This document shows, in pieces, positions 20,777-32,448 of a stretch of DNA of 64,000 nucleotides. A program made the translations under genes and the position numbers. The stretch's first letter is position 1; each line of letters opens with the position of its first letter. Below the pieces are notes generated by a model. That model was not told the DNA's origin. It did not search any database and saw only the letters and a program-made list of their open reading frames with translations. Source of the stretch: Bartonella schoenbuchensis R1 (GTDB lineage: Bacteria > Pseudomonadota > Alphaproteobacteria > Rhizobiales > Rhizobiaceae); assembly GCF_002022685.1 (NCBI RefSeq), contig NZ_CP019789.1, positions 434,001 to 498,000 of the forward strand, given 5' to 3'.

Positions 20777-21736
20777 ATGGCAGTTCATACTGACGTACAT
20801 CAAAGCGATTTGGAAGAATTTTTAACGCGTTATTCAATAGGTTGTCTTCTATCTTACCAGGGAATAGCAGAAGGTATCGAAAACTCAAATTTTACACTTC
20901 ATACAACAAAAGGAAGGTTTATTTTAACACTTTATGAAAAACGCGTTTCAGAAAGTGATTTACCCTTTTTTTGTAGTCTTATGCAGCATTTACATCAGCG
21001 TGGGATTCCTTGTCCTCAGCCAGTTCTGCAGAATGATGGTACAATAATTGGTAAGTTAGCAGATCGCCCTGCTGTTATTGTTACCTTTGTGGAAGGGGCA
21101 TGGGTGCGTAAGCCTGATGTATATCATTGTTGTGAAGTAGGTACTGGTTTGGCACAGTTGCATTTAGCTGGGCAAGATTTTGTACCCAACCGCAAAAATA
21201 CTCTTTCTATTGTAGATTTGAGACCATTATGGGCAAGTTGCCAAACAAAAGAAGATACTTTATTGCAAAAGTTTGGACAAAAAATTGATACAGAGTTAGC
21301 ATTTTTAGAAAAAAACTGGCCATTATATTTACCAACAGGCATTATTCACGCTGATTTATTTAATGATAATGTGTTTTTTTTAGACCATTGTCTTTCTGGT
21401 ATTATAGATTTCTATTTTGCTTGTAATGATTTTTTTGCTTATGATTTAGCGATTTGTTTGAATGCTTGGTGTTTTGAAAGTGATTATTCTTATAATCTTG
21501 TCAAAGCACGTGGATTATTAGAAAGTTATCAAAAAATTAGGCCATTAATACCTTTAGAATTAAGCGCGATTCTTTTATTGGTGCGTGGTGCAGCTTTGCG
21601 CTTTTTACTAACACGCCTTTATGATTGGTTTAATACGCCTGCTGGTAGTTTTGTTGTTAAAAAGGATCCGTTGGAATATTGGCATAAACTTAGTTTTTTT
21701 AGTAGTGTGGATTCGTTGACTGAATTGGGTTTTTAG
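20777..21736 (+). CDS. thrB: Homoserine kinase (type II, aminoglycoside-phosphotransferase fold)
   Basis: Phosphorylates homoserine for threonine synthesis; the partner enzyme thrC is at 28518 in the same window. 319 residues with the ThrB type II pattern: N-terminal [29 protein letters not shown], the catalytic loop [14 protein letters not shown] near residue 190 and a [16 protein letters not shown] metal-binding segment. This APH-like family is unrelated to the GHMP-type ThrB of E. coli. It ends 5 bp before rnhA and is probably co-transcribed with it. Confidence 0.95.
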   Translation: MAVHTDVHQSDLEEFLTRYSIGCLLSYQGIAEGIENSNFTLHTTKGRFILTLYEKRVSESDLPFFCSLMQHLHQRGIPCPQPVLQNDGTIIGKLADRPAVIVTFVEGAWVRKPDVYHCCEVGTGLAQLHLAGQDFVPNRKNTLSIVDLRPLWASCQTKEDTLLQKFGQKIDTELAFLEKNWPLYLPTGIIHADLFNDNVFFLDHCLSGIIDFYFACNDFFAYDLAICLNAWCFESDYSYNLVKARGLLESYQKIRPLIPLELSAILLLVRGAALRFLLTRLYDWFNTPAGSFVVKKDPLEYWHKLSFFSSVDSLTELGF

Positions 21737-21741
21737 ATTTT

Positions 21742-22209
21742 ATGTTCAATCGAAAAAAAGTCATTGAAATTTATACAGATGGTGCTTGCTCTGGAAATCC
21801 CGGGCCTGGAGGATGGGGAGCAATTTTACGCTGGAATGGTCGTGAACGTGAACTGTATGGTGGAAAAGAATATACGACTAATAATCAAATGGAACTTATG
21901 GCAGCAATTTGCGCGTTAAATGCCCTTAAAGAATCTTGTTCGATTGATCTTTATACAGACTCAGTCTATGTGCGCAATGGGATATCTATGTGGCTTAAAG
22001 GCTGGAAGAAGAATGACTGGCGCACCGCATCGAATGATCCTGTTAAAAATGTGGAATTATGGCAGGCTCTTGATGATGCTTGCTCCCGGCATGATGTTAG
22101 ATGGCACTGGGTAAAAGGGCATGCCGGCCACCCAGATAATGAACGGGCAGACGCTCTTGCGCGTAAAGCAATTGCTGAATATCGCAAGAATGGACATTTT
22201 TCTACATAA
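21742..22209 (+). CDS. rnhA: Ribonuclease HI
   Basis: Cleaves RNA in RNA-DNA hybrids, removing primers and R-loops. 155 residues with the type 1 RNase H signature [20 protein letters not shown] (first catalytic Asp), NNQMELMA (Glu), [11 protein letters not shown] (Asp) and [18 protein letters not shown] (basic loop, His and last Asp). Full length and apparently active. It starts 5 bp after thrB. The window therefore encodes both RNase H types (HII at 285). Confidence 0.97.
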   Translation: MFNRKKVIEIYTDGACSGNPGPGGWGAILRWNGRERELYGGKEYTTNNQMELMAAICALNALKESCSIDLYTDSVYVRNGISMWLKGWKKNDWRTASNDPVKNVELWQALDDACSRHDVRWHWVKGHAGHPDNERADALARKAIAEYRKNGHFST

Positions 22210-22234
22210 TTTATGAGATAGTCTTTCTAATGTA

Positions 22235-23113
22235 TTATGGAATGACAGTGGAATTTGATTGCGTATTTATTATGAATGTTCCACTCAAGGCGTGATTTTG
22301 AGAAGAAATTGCATAAAAAATTGTTTGGTTTAGCTCGTCTGGCATAAAATATATAGGTGCGCTAAAGAGTGTATATTCTTCATGATCGCTTACTTTTTTT
22401 GCTGGTCCAATTTGCATATCTCCTCCATCTAAAAAGAGAGATAAGATTTTGATTTTGCTGTTATTTTGTACCTTTATAAATAAGGTATTTTCATCTTTTT
22501 CAGCACTTATTGTAAATTCATTATCCATTGCACGAGGAAGAGCAGCTTGGGCATGCTTTAATAAAGATGGAGAGAGATATGTATTTTTCTGAGTGGATGA
22601 GGAAAAATCAAAGTCAACAGTAAAAGGGATACAGATTTCATCACACAGTCCAAGAGTTAAAGAGCCACTAAGATTTTCACTTGAATCAGAAACACTAAAT
22701 GGTAGTACAACTTTATTTTTATAACCTAATGACCAATCATTTTCTGTTTCATAAAGTTGTGGTATGGGGTAAAAAATTTCATAAGAGACTTGTTGGTTAA
22801 AGTTAAAAAATGGTGCCATACCGGAGTTTCCTGGATTGCGCCAATAGGTTTTCCATTTTGGCTTGAGCATCACTTCAATAAAACCGTTTCTTATTCCAGA
22901 AGGGGAAGGTTTGGTGAGTGCCAATCTCACGCTGCCACCTTCTGATTCATACCAAGGCGTCGCAAGAAGTTGTGATTCTTGTTCTTTTTGAGCAGCAATG
23001 GTGAAATTGGATGAGCTTAAAAGAACGAACGTTAAGCTAAAAATGATTAAAAACTTTTTATAAAAGATATTTGAAATTCTTTGTAAATTTAGAAATATTT
23101 GAATTTTTTTCAT
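22235..23113 (-). CDS. Periplasmic protein with DsbD N-terminal-like domain
   Basis: 292-residue exported protein. A basic N-terminus, a hydrophobic stretch at about 20-40 (FLIIFSLTFVLLSSS) and a likely cleavage near IAA-QK precede a domain resembling the disulfide-reductase DsbD N-terminal region (WYESEGGSVRLALT, MLKPKWKTYWRNPGNSG, and the LGLCDEICIPF motif with Cys-x3-Cys). The membrane domain and C-terminal thioredoxin domain of real DsbD are missing, so it is a stand-alone thiol or partner-binding module. Homologues of this size are common in Rhizobiales. Convergent with rnhA (25 bp) and divergent from yqgE. Confidence 0.8.
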   Translation of the reverse strand: MKKIQIFLNLQRISNIFYKKFLIIFSLTFVLLSSSNFTIAAQKEQESQLLATPWYESEGGSVRLALTKPSPSGIRNGFIEVMLKPKWKTYWRNPGNSGMAPFFNFNQQVSYEIFYPIPQLYETENDWSLGYKNKVVLPFSVSDSSENLSGSLTLGLCDEICIPFTVDFDFSSSTQKNTYLSPSLLKHAQAALPRAMDNEFTISAEKDENTLFIKVQNNSKIKILSLFLDGGDMQIGPAKKVSDHEEYTLFSAPIYFMPDELNQTIFYAISSQNHALSGTFIINTQSNSTVIP

Positions 23114-23166
23114 CTAGTTTTTATTTTCTTCTTGTACTGCCTGAATTGAAGTTTAACATATAGATT

Positions 23167-23769
23167 ATGGAAAATGTCAAATTAATGAAGCAGCGTGATG
23201 GATTTTTAAATGGAAAATTGCTCATAGCAATGCCCGGAATGAGTGATAAACGCTTTGTCCGTTCTGTTATTTATGTTTGTGCTCATTCTAATTCTGGTGC
23301 TATGGGAATTGTTCTCAATCAATTGCACAGCATTGATTTTCCTGAGCTTTTACTTCAACTTGGAGTGATTGAGCAAGCAAAAAAAAGCTATCTTTCTGAA
23401 TCGATAAAAAAGTTTCCAGTACGCTATGGTGGGCCTGTTGATCCTTCTCGTGGTTTTGTACTTCATTCGGGTGATTACACTTGTGAAGCAACTATTTCTG
23501 TTACAGACAAGATTTATCTTACTGCAACTATTGATATATTAAAAGCAATCAGTTGTGAACAAGGCCCTCAACATGCGCTGGTAGCATTGGGTTATGCTGG
23601 GTGGAAAGCAGGGCAGCTTGAAACAGAGATTTCTGCGAATGGGTGGTTGATCAGTTCTGCATCGCCTAGTTTTATTTTTGAAAGTGATTTAAGCAATACG
23701 TACGATGAAAGTTTTACCCGCATGGGCATTAATCCAACTTATCTCGTTTCTGAAATAGGTCATGCGTAA
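23167..23769 (+). CDS. YqgE/AlgH family protein (UPF0301)
   Basis: 200-residue cytoplasmic protein of unknown biochemical role, found across proteobacteria. Family signatures are [26 protein letters not shown] near the start, [24 protein letters not shown], and [16 protein letters not shown] with NGWL. Two candidate starts exist, ATG 23167 and ATG 23185 (MKQRDG); neither has a strong ribosome site. It shares a 53 bp divergent region with the DsbD-N-like gene. Confidence 0.9.
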   Translation: MENVKLMKQRDGFLNGKLLIAMPGMSDKRFVRSVIYVCAHSNSGAMGIVLNQLHSIDFPELLLQLGVIEQAKKSYLSESIKKFPVRYGGPVDPSRGFVLHSGDYTCEATISVTDKIYLTATIDILKAISCEQGPQHALVALGYAGWKAGQLETEISANGWLISSASPSFIFESDLSNTYDESFTRMGINPTYLVSEIGHA

Positions 23770-23804
23770 ACGTATTTTCTATCTTCTCTGGGTTTTATAA
23801 AAGC

Positions 23805-26696
23805 CTATGAGTCTGATTTTTTGTAAGAAAATTGATTTTGAATAAGAGTAATTAATTCCTCGGCAGTGATTGGTTTGGTGATAATTGTACTTTGAATATA
23901 TTTGCAGCCTTCTTGACGCAAGAAGAGAGCCACTTTTTCATCTTCAACACCTTCTGCAATAATCTGTAAATTAAGATCAGTAGCCATATTAATAATTGAT
24001 TTAAGAACAAGCTTTTTCTTAGGTGAATCGAGAGAGACAAATGAGCGGTCTAATTTGACCATGTCAAATGGATAACGAACGAGATAAGCAAGTGATGAAT
24101 AGCCTGTTCCAAAATGATCTAATGCCAGATTCATTCCTAGTGCTTTGATCTGCTCAAGGAAATGAGCTGATTGTTCAGGATTTTTTCTCAAAACAAATTC
24201 TGATACTTCTATCATCAAGTGCCCTTTATTAAGTGGATTGCGAAGAAGGGTAGAACGCAATTGACTTATAAAATTAGGGTGAATCATTTCTACACTTGGT
24301 AAATTGATTGAAATGAAGAAAGGTTGTTGAGCGCATTTCTTTTTTATCTTGATAAGATCAGCAATAGCATTATCAATGATAAATTGCGCCAGATCTGTAG
24401 TGATCTGTTCGCTTTCTACGATTTTAATGAAATCATTGACATTTAAATTTCCATGATATGGATGATGCCATTCTACGATCGCTTCAAAACCTATAATCTG
24501 TCCATCTGATAGATTAAAAATAGGATGATAGAGAATTTTTATTTCATTATGCTTTATGGCAGAATGAATATCATGTTCAATGTTGTTATGTTTAAGGCCT
24601 AAAGTACGAAAATTTGGGCGAAAAGGTACAATATCATTACCACCCATTTGTTTTGCTTGGATCATTGCCAGTTCACTATCATGGAAAATATCTTTAGCAT
24701 TTAATCTACATTCATTCCATGTAACCAGTCCAATTGATGTTGAAAGCGATATTTCTTGTTCTGCAAGTGAAATAGGCGCTGAAATTGTTTTGTGCAGATG
24801 ATTTACAAATGCTGCAATTTTTTGTGGTTCAATTTCACTGAGTAAAATAATTGCAAAACGATCTGCAAAAAGACGAGTTAAGGTATCTTGGGTATTAATA
24901 AGACGGCTCAAACGTCGTGCAATGATCAAGAGTACAGTATCACCAACAGCTATACCTAATTTGTGATTGATTTGACGGAAATTGTCGAAATCAATCATCA
25001 AAACAGTTGGTTTAATTTTTATATTTACTTTAGCAAGAGAGATATAATGCTGTAATCTATCCAAAAAAATTTGTTTGTTAGGAAGACCAGTTAAGTTGTC
25101 ATAAATTGCATTATGTAGTAAACGTTCTTCGGCTTTTTTGTGGTTGGTAATATTGATAATGGTTCCAATCACACGGGTAACTTTTCCATCTTTTTTAACA
25201 ATAGCTGGACTCGCGCGAAGTGAAAACCAATGATAATGACCACCACCGCAAGAAAGTCGAAAAATTTGGTCAATACGTCCTTTTTTGTTTTTAAGAATGA
25301 TGTCTAGCATGGCGTGAAAGTGTTCACGGTCATCATGATGCAAGGCTGAAATCCAGTCATTCATAGTACCATTAAGTTTGTGTGCTTCAGTACCAAAGAG
25401 GGGTGTCATATCCGGATGAACAACAATACGATCACGCTCAACATCCCAATCCCAAATGATGTTCCCAGCTCCTTTTGCTGCAAGTGCTTGTTGTTCAAGG
25501 TCAGAAAAGATTCCTTCATAGAAAGCATCATGGGAAAAAGTTTGTTGCATAATGGTAAAGCTAATAAGAAGAACAGTAAGCACCAACCCTCCTGCTAGAG
25601 CTGGTTGAATAATATCGTTATCTAAATATCCTTCTATGCAGGCAAAAGCTGCAATAGACCAGAAGCTGATGAGCAACCATGTTGGGATAAGCATAATTGC
25701 ACGATCATAGCGGCGGATTGAAAAATAACTGATTAAGATAATACCAAGTATAGTGGTAAGACCAAATGATACACGTGCGATACCAGCAGCTCTGGTCGGA
25801 TCATAAATAGCAAATGTTCCCAAGCCACAAAGAGCTATAATCCATATGATTGCTCCGTAGCTAAAATGATAATGCCAGCGGTTCAAACATAAATAGGTAA
25901 AAAGGAAAATGAAAAGTGTTGCTGCAAGTGCAATTTCTGTACTAGCACGCCAAATTGGCTCTATTGTTGGTGTAATTGCAAAGAGTTTATTCAAAAAATT
26001 GAAGTCAATACCAATATAGAAAAGAATTGCCCAAGCAACAGCAGCTGTTGCAGGAAAGAGACCTGTTCCACGAACAACGAATAGAACGGTTAGTAAGAGT
26101 GCTAAAAGGCCCGATATACCAAGGAGGATACCATGATAGAGCGTATAGGAATTGATTGTATCTTTATAAGCTTCAGGTTTCCATAAATAGATTTTGGGCA
26201 GATTTGCAGAGTTAAGTTCTGCAACAAATGTAATGACAGCACCAGGGTTGAGTGTAATACGAAAAATATCAGAATTTGTACTAGCTTGACGGTCAAGAGA
26301 AAAACCTTCATTTGGAGTGATAGATTGAATACGTGTTGATCCAAGATCTGGCCAAAAAAGACCTGAATTAGCTATACGATAGTGAGGTGCAACAATAAGG
26401 CGGTCTATCTGTTCATCTGTTGGGTTTGCAAGGGCAAATACTGCCCAGCTTCCAGAAAAATTTTCATTGTTAGCCTGTACTTCAATACGCCATATAATAC
26501 CATCTGGTCCTGGCGCAGTACTTGTTTGAAAAATGGGGTTGTTTGTGTGGTGAATTTCGATTGCTTTTGATAGATCAATAGCCGTATCTTGAGGAGAAAT
26601 TTTAATTGGTTCAATGGCTTGTGCTGATGTAAGTTGAACAAAAAAGCTAATGATTATAACAATGATAATATTGATTATCTGATGCAAACTTTTCAC
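23805..26696 (-). CDS. Membrane PAS-GGDEF-EAL protein with degenerate GGDEF site
   Basis: 963-residue putative cyclic-di-GMP signalling protein. It has a signal peptide (1-28), a periplasmic sensory region (about 30-180), seven or so membrane helices (about 185-400), a PAS domain (about 410-520, with VIGTIINITNHKKAEERL), a GGDEF domain (about 535-690, LTGLPNKQIFLDRLQ, MIDFDNFRQIN) and an EAL domain (about 705-955). The GGDEF active site reads FADRF, so cyclase activity is unlikely, and the upstream RxxD inhibitory site is also lost. The EAL domain keeps E of GFEAIVEW, E of MIEVSE, K of VKLDRSFV and E of AEGVE, but the DDFGTG motif is DHFGTG. It is either a weak phosphodiesterase or a c-di-GMP-responsive effector. 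Monocistronic, with a 447 bp spacer upstream. Confidence 0.92.
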   Translation of the reverse strand: MKSLHQIINIIIVIIISFFVQLTSAQAIEPIKISPQDTAIDLSKAIEIHHTNNPIFQTSTAPGPDGIIWRIEVQANNENFSGSWAVFALANPTDEQIDRLIVAPHYRIANSGLFWPDLGSTRIQSITPNEGFSLDRQASTNSDIFRITLNPGAVITFVAELNSANLPKIYLWKPEAYKDTINSYTLYHGILLGISGLLALLLTVLFVVRGTGLFPATAAVAWAILFYIGIDFNFLNKLFAITPTIEPIWRASTEIALAATLFIFLFTYLCLNRWHYHFSYGAIIWIIALCGLGTFAIYDPTRAAGIARVSFGLTTILGIILISYFSIRRYDRAIMLIPTWLLISFWSIAAFACIEGYLDNDIIQPALAGGLVLTVLLISFTIMQQTFSHDAFYEGIFSDLEQQALAAKGAGNIIWDWDVERDRIVVHPDMTPLFGTEAHKLNGTMNDWISALHHDDREHFHAMLDIILKNKKGRIDQIFRLSCGGGHYHWFSLRASPAIVKKDGKVTRVIGTIINITNHKKAEERLLHNAIYDNLTGLPNKQIFLDRLQHYISLAKVNIKIKPTVLMIDFDNFRQINHKLGIAVGDTVLLIIARRLSRLINTQDTLTRLFADRFAIILLSEIEPQKIAAFVNHLHKTISAPISLAEQEISLSTSIGLVTWNECRLNAKDIFHDSELAMIQAKQMGGNDIVPFRPNFRTLGLKHNNIEHDIHSAIKHNEIKILYHPIFNLSDGQIIGFEAIVEWHHPYHGNLNVNDFIKIVESEQITTDLAQFIIDNAIADLIKIKKKCAQQPFFISINLPSVEMIHPNFISQLRSTLLRNPLNKGHLMIEVSEFVLRKNPEQSAHFLEQIKALGMNLALDHFGTGYSSLAYLVRYPFDMVKLDRSFVSLDSPKKKLVLKSIINMATDLNLQIIAEGVEDEKVALFLRQEGCKYIQSTIITKPITAEELITLIQNQFSYKKSDS

Positions 26697-27143
26697 AACG
26701 TCTCACTCTCAGTATTTTAAACTGTTTAATTTTAGATTATATTTTTGGAAAAATACATTCATCTTTTAAGATTTATTTTTATAAGAAGTAGCTATCATTT
26801 TCTTTAAAAAGAATAGTTTTATACAAAGATAAACCAGATACCTATTCTTATAAACGGGGCTTAAAACGAGTGTTTATGTTTTAAAAAGACAAGCTTAAGC
26901 TATGGGTTTTCAAGATTTCACTAATATATCTTTGCTTATTGATTTTCTATCACATGAAGCGTTGGTTGAGTAGCTTTATACGCTTTTTTAATTCATCTTT
27001 CCAAAACTTATTTAATGAGTAAAACTCTTGTGGTGATTTTATAATCAAAAATGCATAGATGGTGTTAATATCAGCTACTTATATAATCGCTTTATTCATT
27101 ACAAAGGCGATGAATTGAAGTTTTGGAAAGGATTCTGTTTAGT
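26697..27143. other. 447 bp spacer upstream of the GGDEF-EAL gene
   Basis: AT-rich, no open frame of note, no recognised RNA or clear hairpin. It lies between the minus-strand GGDEF-EAL gene and the 3' end of the minus-strand M16 protease gene, so it should contain the promoter of the former and the terminator of the latter. Confidence 0.4.
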
Positions 27144-28436
27144 TTATTTACGTTCAGAAGGAGCGGTTATATTAGACAAAAGAGTTGATGTTAAATCATC
27201 AAAGTTTATAAGCCGGCCAACAGGACCAATAGCTGCTAATGTTGGTTTTGAGTTGGTAAAAAGGTGAGTGGCAAGTTCAGTTAGTCGTTTTGGGGTAATA
27301 AGCTCTAAGCGTTCAATCATTTCAGATACTGGAATTGGTCGATCATAAAGAAGCATTTGGCGTGCAATAAGGTGTGCTTGGCTAGATGGGTTTTCTTGTG
27401 ATATTGTGAAGTTAGCGCGATATTGTGCCCGCGCTCGTTGAAGTTCGCTTTCGTGAATATTTTTACTCGCTTTAGAAAGTTCATCGAGAATGACAGGCAA
27501 AAGTGTTTCTAGCCCTTCTTGTCCGGTAGCAGCATGGATACCAAAAAGCCCAGTATCTGAAAACCCCCAGTGAAAAGAATAAATAGAGTAACATAATCCA
27601 CGTTTTTCTCTAACTTCTTGAAATAAGCGTGATGACATGCCTCCTCCAAGAATAATTGAAAGAATCTGAGCTGTATAGAAATCACGTGCATGATATGGGC
27701 GCCCTTCAAAACCAAGAACAACTTGTGTATCCATTAAATCACGGTATTCACGAAAGTCACCACCGATATAATTGGCAAGGTTGGTAAAAGAGGTTGTTGA
27801 ATGAGAGCGAAAAGTACTAAGACGGCTTTCAACTTCACGCAAAAAGCTTTCATGATTCACAGCTCCTGCAGCCACTACAATCATGCGGTCTGCACTGTAG
27901 TGTTTATTCATAAAACTATGTAAGTCAGCAGACGTAAATGATTGGACTGTCTTTGGTGTTCCTAAAATAGAGCGCCCAAGAGACTGATGACGAAAGGCTG
28001 TTTCAGTAAAATGATCAAAAACAATGTCATCCGGAACATCATAGGTAGCACCAATTTCCTGAATAATCACTTGTTTTTCTCGCTCTAATTCGTCTTCATC
28101 AAATTTTGAGCATATCATGATGTCAGATAGAATATCGATAGCCAGCGGGATATCGTCTTTAAGTACACGTGCAAAATAGGCAGTTGTTTCAATACTGGTA
28201 TGGGCATTAATTTCCCCTCCAACATCTTCAATATCGGCTGCAATTTTAAAGGCTGTGCGGTTTTCAGTTCCTTTAAAAGCCATATGTTCAAGGAGATGGG
28301 CAATGCCGTGTTGTGTAAAAGTTTCGTTACGTGAGCCAACTTTAACCCATATTCCAAGTGCGACACTGTCAATTTGTTGCATTGTATGCGTGGCAATAGT
28401 CAAACCATTACTAAGGCGGCTGATATCTACACCCAT
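27144..28436 (-). CDS. M16 family zinc metallopeptidase (processing-peptidase-like)
   Basis: 430-residue peptidase of the pitrilysin / mitochondrial processing peptidase beta family. The inverted zinc motif HLLEH occurs in GIAHLLEHMAFKGTENRT (about residues 44-61), with the downstream Glu in EREKQVIIQEIGA. The second, non-catalytic half begins near residue 200 and contains GGGMSSRLFQEVREKRGLCYS, which is the glycine-rich loop of the family. No signal peptide. Start ATG at 28436 with GGAG upstream. It lies 81 bp after thrC on the same strand, the usual rhizobial thrC-M16 pairing. Physiological substrate unknown. Confidence 0.93.
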   Translation of the reverse strand: MGVDISRLSNGLTIATHTMQQIDSVALGIWVKVGSRNETFTQHGIAHLLEHMAFKGTENRTAFKIAADIEDVGGEINAHTSIETTAYFARVLKDDIPLAIDILSDIMICSKFDEDELEREKQVIIQEIGATYDVPDDIVFDHFTETAFRHQSLGRSILGTPKTVQSFTSADLHSFMNKHYSADRMIVVAAGAVNHESFLREVESRLSTFRSHSTTSFTNLANYIGGDFREYRDLMDTQVVLGFEGRPYHARDFYTAQILSIILGGGMSSRLFQEVREKRGLCYSIYSFHWGFSDTGLFGIHAATGQEGLETLLPVILDELSKASKNIHESELQRARAQYRANFTISQENPSSQAHLIARQMLLYDRPIPVSEMIERLELITPKRLTELATHLFTNSKPTLAAIGPVGRLINFDDLTSTLLSNITAPSERK

Positions 28437-28517
28437 TTTATGACTCCGTTAAACAAACTAAATGCCCAATCATAAGGACATTACATATTTTTTGATTTGG
28501 ATAGACGCAGTTAACAT

Positions 28518-29915
28518 CTAATGCGATGTACGCGATTTTAAAGAGATATAATCTTTGACTATTTTTTCATCATTAGCAAGACTTGTAAAGTGCTCTTCGC
28601 GCTGCATTAAATCATTTAGACAAGATGGCCATGGCGCATTAATACCACAAGCGTTTTGGATAGCATCAGGAAATTTAGCAGGGTGAGCAGTAGCAAGGAC
28701 GATCATTGGAATAGGTGATTGCTTCTTTTCTCGGGCTACTTTCAGTGCAACTGCTGTGTGTGGATCAACCAGGTAACCACTTTCTTTATAAACACTATTA
28801 ATTGTTTGTGCTGTTTCAGTTACACTACTTTTTCCAGCAGAAAACAAAGTACAAATATTTTTAAGTTGCTTTTTATCAAGGTTAAACCAGCCTGATTGGT
28901 TCAAATTTTCCATTGCATTGCAAATCCATACTGAATCACGATTGCAATTTTCAAATAATAAGCGTTCAAAGTTGGAAGAGACTTGAATGTCCATCGAAGG
29001 AGATGTGGTATGTATTGTAGGACGTATTTCGTAAACGCCACTGGTTAATGCACGATGAAGAATATCGTTATCATTTGTTGCTATAACCAATTGAGCAATA
29101 GGTAGCCCCATACGAGCAGCAACATAACCTGCAAAAATATCACCAAAGTTTCCAGTAGGAACGGTAAATGAAACAGATCTATCGGGTGCCCCAAGGGAAA
29201 GTGCAGATGAGAAATAGTAAACAATTTGCGCCATGATACGCGCCCAGTTTATAGAGTTTATTCCTGAGAGCGCTGTTTTTTGACGGAAATTGTGATCATT
29301 AAACATTGCTTTGACAAGTGCTTGGCAGTCATCAAAATTGCCTTGAATAGCTATAGCATGAACATTAGCACTGTGATTAGTGGTTATTTGCCGTTGCTGA
29401 ACTGATGATATGTGCCCTTTAGGAAATAAAATAAAAATATCTGAGTTCTCTCTCCCAGCAAAAGCTTGGATCGCAGCACCGCCTGTATCACCTGATGTAG
29501 CACCAATAATTGTTGCACGTTTATTTTTTTTAGTCAGGATATAGTCCATTAGTCTAGCAAGAAATTGCATTGCGACATCTTTAAATGCCAAAGTAGGGCC
29601 GTGGAAAAGTTCAAGGATAAATTCATTGGGGCCGGTTTGCTGCAATGGACAGATTGCTGGATGGCGAAAAACAGCATAAGATTCAGTGATTATATTTTCA
29701 AAAGTTGTGCGCTCAATCTCATTATCTATAAAAGGCCAAAGAATGGTTTTAGCAATTGTAGCGTAAGATTGACCACGTAGCGCTCGTAATGCATCAGGTG
29801 AAAATTGAGGGAATTTTTCTGGAAGATAAAGACCACCATCACTAGCTAGACCCGTCATAATTGTGTCAGTAAAGTTTAAAGCAGGAGCCTTGCCTCTTGT
29901 ACTGATGTATTTCAT
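28518..29915 (-). CDS. thrC: Threonine synthase
   Basis: PLP enzyme converting O-phosphohomoserine to threonine; completes the pathway served by thrB at 20777. 465 residues of the long (E. coli-like) class: MKYISTRGKAPALNFTD at the start, ELFHGPTLAFKDVAMQF with the PLP lysine (K in AFKD), GATSGDTGGAA, PTGNFGDIFAGYVAARMGLP, and the C-terminal LATAHPAKFPDA. Full length. Upstream gene of a probable thrC-M16 pair. Confidence 0.96.
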   Translation of the reverse strand: MKYISTRGKAPALNFTDTIMTGLASDGGLYLPEKFPQFSPDALRALRGQSYATIAKTILWPFIDNEIERTTFENIITESYAVFRHPAICPLQQTGPNEFILELFHGPTLAFKDVAMQFLARLMDYILTKKNKRATIIGATSGDTGGAAIQAFAGRENSDIFILFPKGHISSVQQRQITTNHSANVHAIAIQGNFDDCQALVKAMFNDHNFRQKTALSGINSINWARIMAQIVYYFSSALSLGAPDRSVSFTVPTGNFGDIFAGYVAARMGLPIAQLVIATNDNDILHRALTSGVYEIRPTIHTTSPSMDIQVSSNFERLLFENCNRDSVWICNAMENLNQSGWFNLDKKQLKNICTLFSAGKSSVTETAQTINSVYKESGYLVDPHTAVALKVAREKKQSPIPMIVLATAHPAKFPDAIQNACGINAPWPSCLNDLMQREEHFTSLANDEKIVKDYISLKSRTSH

Positions 29916-30224
29916 AAGTCTTCGCTTTCATTTATTTTGAGCAAATAGGCAATTTTTATATTTTACTTTTTTAATAATATTTAAATTATCCAATGAATGA
30001 AAGTGCGGTTGCTCATTTTTGTGCAAAATGAGAAAATTACGCTAAAAATTTCAGATATTAATATAAAATCAGGTGCTAATATAAAATATTGACTATTAAA
30101 GAATATGCTAGTTTATAAACAAAGTATCTATTTTATTTTTTTGTTAACTGTGATTTGTATAACTTAATCGCGTTCTTTAAAACTGAAGAAAATCACGATA
30201 ATTTTTCCTGAAGATATCTTTATA
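29916..30224. other. 309 bp spacer upstream of thrC
   Basis: Strongly AT-rich. Should hold the thrC promoter and the 3' flank of the HAD hydrolase gene. No attenuator with a threonine-rich leader peptide and no riboswitch is apparent. Confidence 0.4.
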
Positions 30225-30917
30225 TTATAAATCTTGCCATATTGCCATTGCTTCTAAAACTTCCGGTAAATGTGCATGTTTCGTAATTACTGTTTCAGCT
30301 CCAGCATCTGTAAGAGCATTGGAGTGGCCAAGATAACTGTGCGATCCTCCCGTAAAGCCAACAACGCGCATCCCCGCTGCTTTTGCTGCATGTACGCCAT
30401 GAATAGAATCTTCTATAACAATAACATTTTGTGGTTGTACACATAATTTTTGTGCAGCAAAAAGAAAAATATCGGGTGCAGGTTTTGGTTTTTGAGTTCC
30501 AACTTCGAGCGCAGAAAATATTTTGTTTTCAAAAAGATCATAGAGATTAACGGCAATGAGCATCTGTTTTATATCTGCGCTCATTGCATTAGAGCAGATA
30601 CAATAGGGGTATCGAAGTTTAATAGTTTCTATTGCTTTTCTTATACCGTCAATAGCACGTAATTTGGTTGTTATTTGTGCACGAAAAAGGTTTGACATTT
30701 GATCTATAAGGCGAGCAGAAATTGGCTTTTTTGTTTCCTGTTCGACTTTTTGAAGAATATCACGAAAAATAAGCCCTGCGTAGCGTTCACTTAATTCTTC
30801 AGGTGATATTTCATATCCTGCTTCTGTCAGTAATTGCGCACCAATTTCTGCTGCTAGATATTCAGAATCTACCAAAACTCCATCACAATCAAAAATAATA
30901 AGGTCGATTTGAGGCAT
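30225..30917 (-). CDS. HAD-superfamily hydrolase (phosphoglycolate phosphatase / beta-phosphoglucomutase-like)
   Basis: 230-residue phosphatase of HAD subfamily I. Motif I is FDCDGVLVDSE (nucleophile Asp and acid/base Asp near 10 and 12), motif II is the Ser in CICSNAMS, motif III the Lys in GTQKPKPAPDIF and motif IV IVIEDSIHGVHAA. The helical cap lies between about 15 and 85. Substrate not predictable. ATG at 30917 behind AAGGA. Located divergently from ccrM, a neighbourhood shared with other Rhizobiales. Confidence 0.92.
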   Translation of the reverse strand: MPQIDLIIFDCDGVLVDSEYLAAEIGAQLLTEAGYEISPEELSERYAGLIFRDILQKVEQETKKPISARLIDQMSNLFRAQITTKLRAIDGIRKAIETIKLRYPYCICSNAMSADIKQMLIAVNLYDLFENKIFSALEVGTQKPKPAPDIFLFAAQKLCVQPQNVIVIEDSIHGVHAAKAAGMRVVGFTGGSHSYLGHSNALTDAGAETVITKHAHLPEVLEAMAIWQDL

Positions 30918-32367
<1,450 letters not shown>

Positions 32368-32448
32368 GCAATAAATCACATTTATTTGCCTTTCAAATCT
32401 CAATAAATTAGCACTAAATTAAATACTAAAGCTTTTACGCAAGCAAAG

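Noticed and set aside
32369..32390. Hairpin between convergent ccrM and mutY as a terminator
   Set aside because: GCAATAAAT can pair with ATTTATTTGC only with a bulge, the stem is almost entirely A-T and no T-run follows, so it is too weak to call.
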